Positions 4,833-5,520 of a stretch of DNA of 5,520 bases are shown piece after piece (position 1 is the stretch's first letter; each line of letters begins with the position of its first letter). The stretch is from positions 1 to 5,520 of the forward strand of contig JAGBZZ010000174.1 in assembly GCA_017652965.1 (NCBI GenBank). Direction: 5' to 3'. A program made the translations under genes and the position numbers. Under the pieces are notes generated by a model. That model was not told the origin of the DNA. It ran no database searches and saw nothing but the letters and a program-made list of their open reading frames with translations. This DNA is from Clostridia bacterium (lineage in GTDB: Bacteria; Bacillota_A; Clostridia; Oscillospirales; CAG-272).

Positions 4833-5520
4833 ATGGCAAGCACAAGCATCTACCGCGACATCGCAAAAAGGACGGGCGGGGATATTTATATCGGCGTCGT
4901 CGGTCCTGTGAGGTGCGGAAAATCTACCTTTATTAAGCGTTTTATGGAGAGTGCCGTGATCCCGCATATGGCAAGCGCCGAGGAGCGCGCCCGTGCGAAG
5001 GACGAACTGCCCCAGTCCGGCTCCGGGCGGACGGTGATGACCACCGAGCCGAAATTTGTGCCCGAGGAGGCAGTGACCATCCACCCTGCGGAGGGGGTCA
5101 CGCTTTCGGTGCGGATGATCGACTGTGTGGGCTATCTTGTGGAGGGGGCGCTTGGGGAAAGCGAGGAGGGCACGCCGCGCATGGTGCAGACCCCGTGGGC
5201 GGAGGAGCCGATCCCCTTTGCCGAGGCGGCCGCCATCGGTACCGAGCGCGTGATCCGCGAGCATGCGACGGTGGGGATCCTGGTGACGACCGACGGCACG
5301 ATCGGGGAGATCCCGCGGGCGGCGTATCTGCCGGCCGAGGAGCGGATAGCCGGGGAGCTTGCGGCGCTTGGAAAGCCCTTTGCCATTGTGCTGAACTCGG
5401 CCCACCCGGCCGGAGAGGGAGCGATCTCGCTGGCGTATGAATTAGAGCGGAAGTACCGCGCCCCGGTGGCACTGGTCAACTGTACCGAGCTGAACGAAAA
5501 CGACATTACCCATATCATAG
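4833..5520 (+). CDS. spoIVA: Stage IV sporulation protein A, N-terminal part (runs off right edge)
   Basis: The first 229 residues are present; the B. subtilis protein is about 492 residues. SpoIVA is the ATPase that polymerises on the outer forespore membrane as the basement layer of the coat and is also needed for cortex formation (known). The N-terminus IYRDIAKRTGGDIYIGVVGP is near-identical in pattern to known SpoIVA. The Walker A motif is G24-P-V-R-C-G-K30-S-T32, the sensor threonines are T70-T71 within TVMTTEPKFVP, and the Walker B-like aspartate is D97 in MIDCVGY; all fall at the B. subtilis positions. PRMVQTPWAEEPIPFAEAAAIGT and VTTDGTIGEIPR are further family signatures (first one split here at residues 116-138). 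The start is fixed by GAGGAGGAG at 4817-4825, about nine bases upstream. C28 in the P-loop replaces a more usual Thr. The C-terminal region that contacts SpoVM is outside the window. Confidence 0.96.
   Translation, partial: MASTSIYRDIAKRTGGDIYIGVVGPVRCGKSTFIKRFMESAVIPHMASAEERARAKDELPQSGSGRTVMTTEPKFVPEEAVTIHPAEGVTLSVRMIDCVGYLVEGALGESEEGTPRMVQTPWAEEPIPFAEAAAIGTERVIREHATVGILVTTDGTIGEIPRAAYLPAEERIAGELAALGKPFAIVLNSAHPAGEGAISLAYELERKYRAPVALVNCTELNENDITHII

Noticed and set aside
4596..5405. A 269-residue minus-strand open frame across spoIVA
   Set aside because: It is antisense to unmistakable SpoIVA; rich in Arg, His and Pro, with no domain.

Overview
The window looks like chromosomal DNA of an endospore-forming Clostridia species, possibly of the Oscillospiraceae type. 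The evidence is a complete cotJABC spore-coat operon and the start of spoIVA, both found only in endospore formers. Other support is strong AGGAGG-type ribosome binding sites, clear intrinsic terminators, and a base composition near 60% GC over most of the window. The genus is an inference.

Layout, left to right. Positions 1-540 are AT-rich: I count 142 G/C in the first 420 bases, about 34%. This stretch holds a possible gene start running off the left edge and a small two-helix membrane protein (111-413, minus) with its own promoter and a roughly 90-base leader. A sharp intrinsic terminator (554-582) closes the cotJ operon, which is read on the minus strand as cotJA (1702-1442), cotJB (1445-1161) and cotJC (1197-589), with a 4-base and then a 37-base overlap. 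A 186-base divergent region (1703-1888) separates cotJA from a plus-strand gene for an exported protein with cadherin/Ig-like and S-layer-homology (SLH) modules (1889-3169). This region contains GC-rich palindromes that resemble a dispersed intergenic repeat, plus candidate mother-cell promoters. A terminator at 3180-3217 serves the SLH gene and probably also the convergent 12-helix MFS transporter gene (3235-4566, minus). The transporter has a near-consensus vegetative promoter. Divergent from it, spoIVA begins at 4833 and runs off the right edge.

How the genes relate: CotJA/B/C and SpoIVA both act at the forespore surface in the mother cell under sigma-E (known from Bacillus subtilis). The SLH gene and spoIVA have candidate sigma-E promoters with the same 14-base spacer, which suggests the SLH protein may also be made during sporulation. 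The MFS transporter and the small membrane protein have sigma-A-type promoters and no evident tie to sporulation. I see no clearly new multi-gene system, RNA gene, CRISPR array or intact mobile element. The best leads are the possible sporulation-linked SLH protein, the repeat-like divergent promoter region, and the composition break at the left end.
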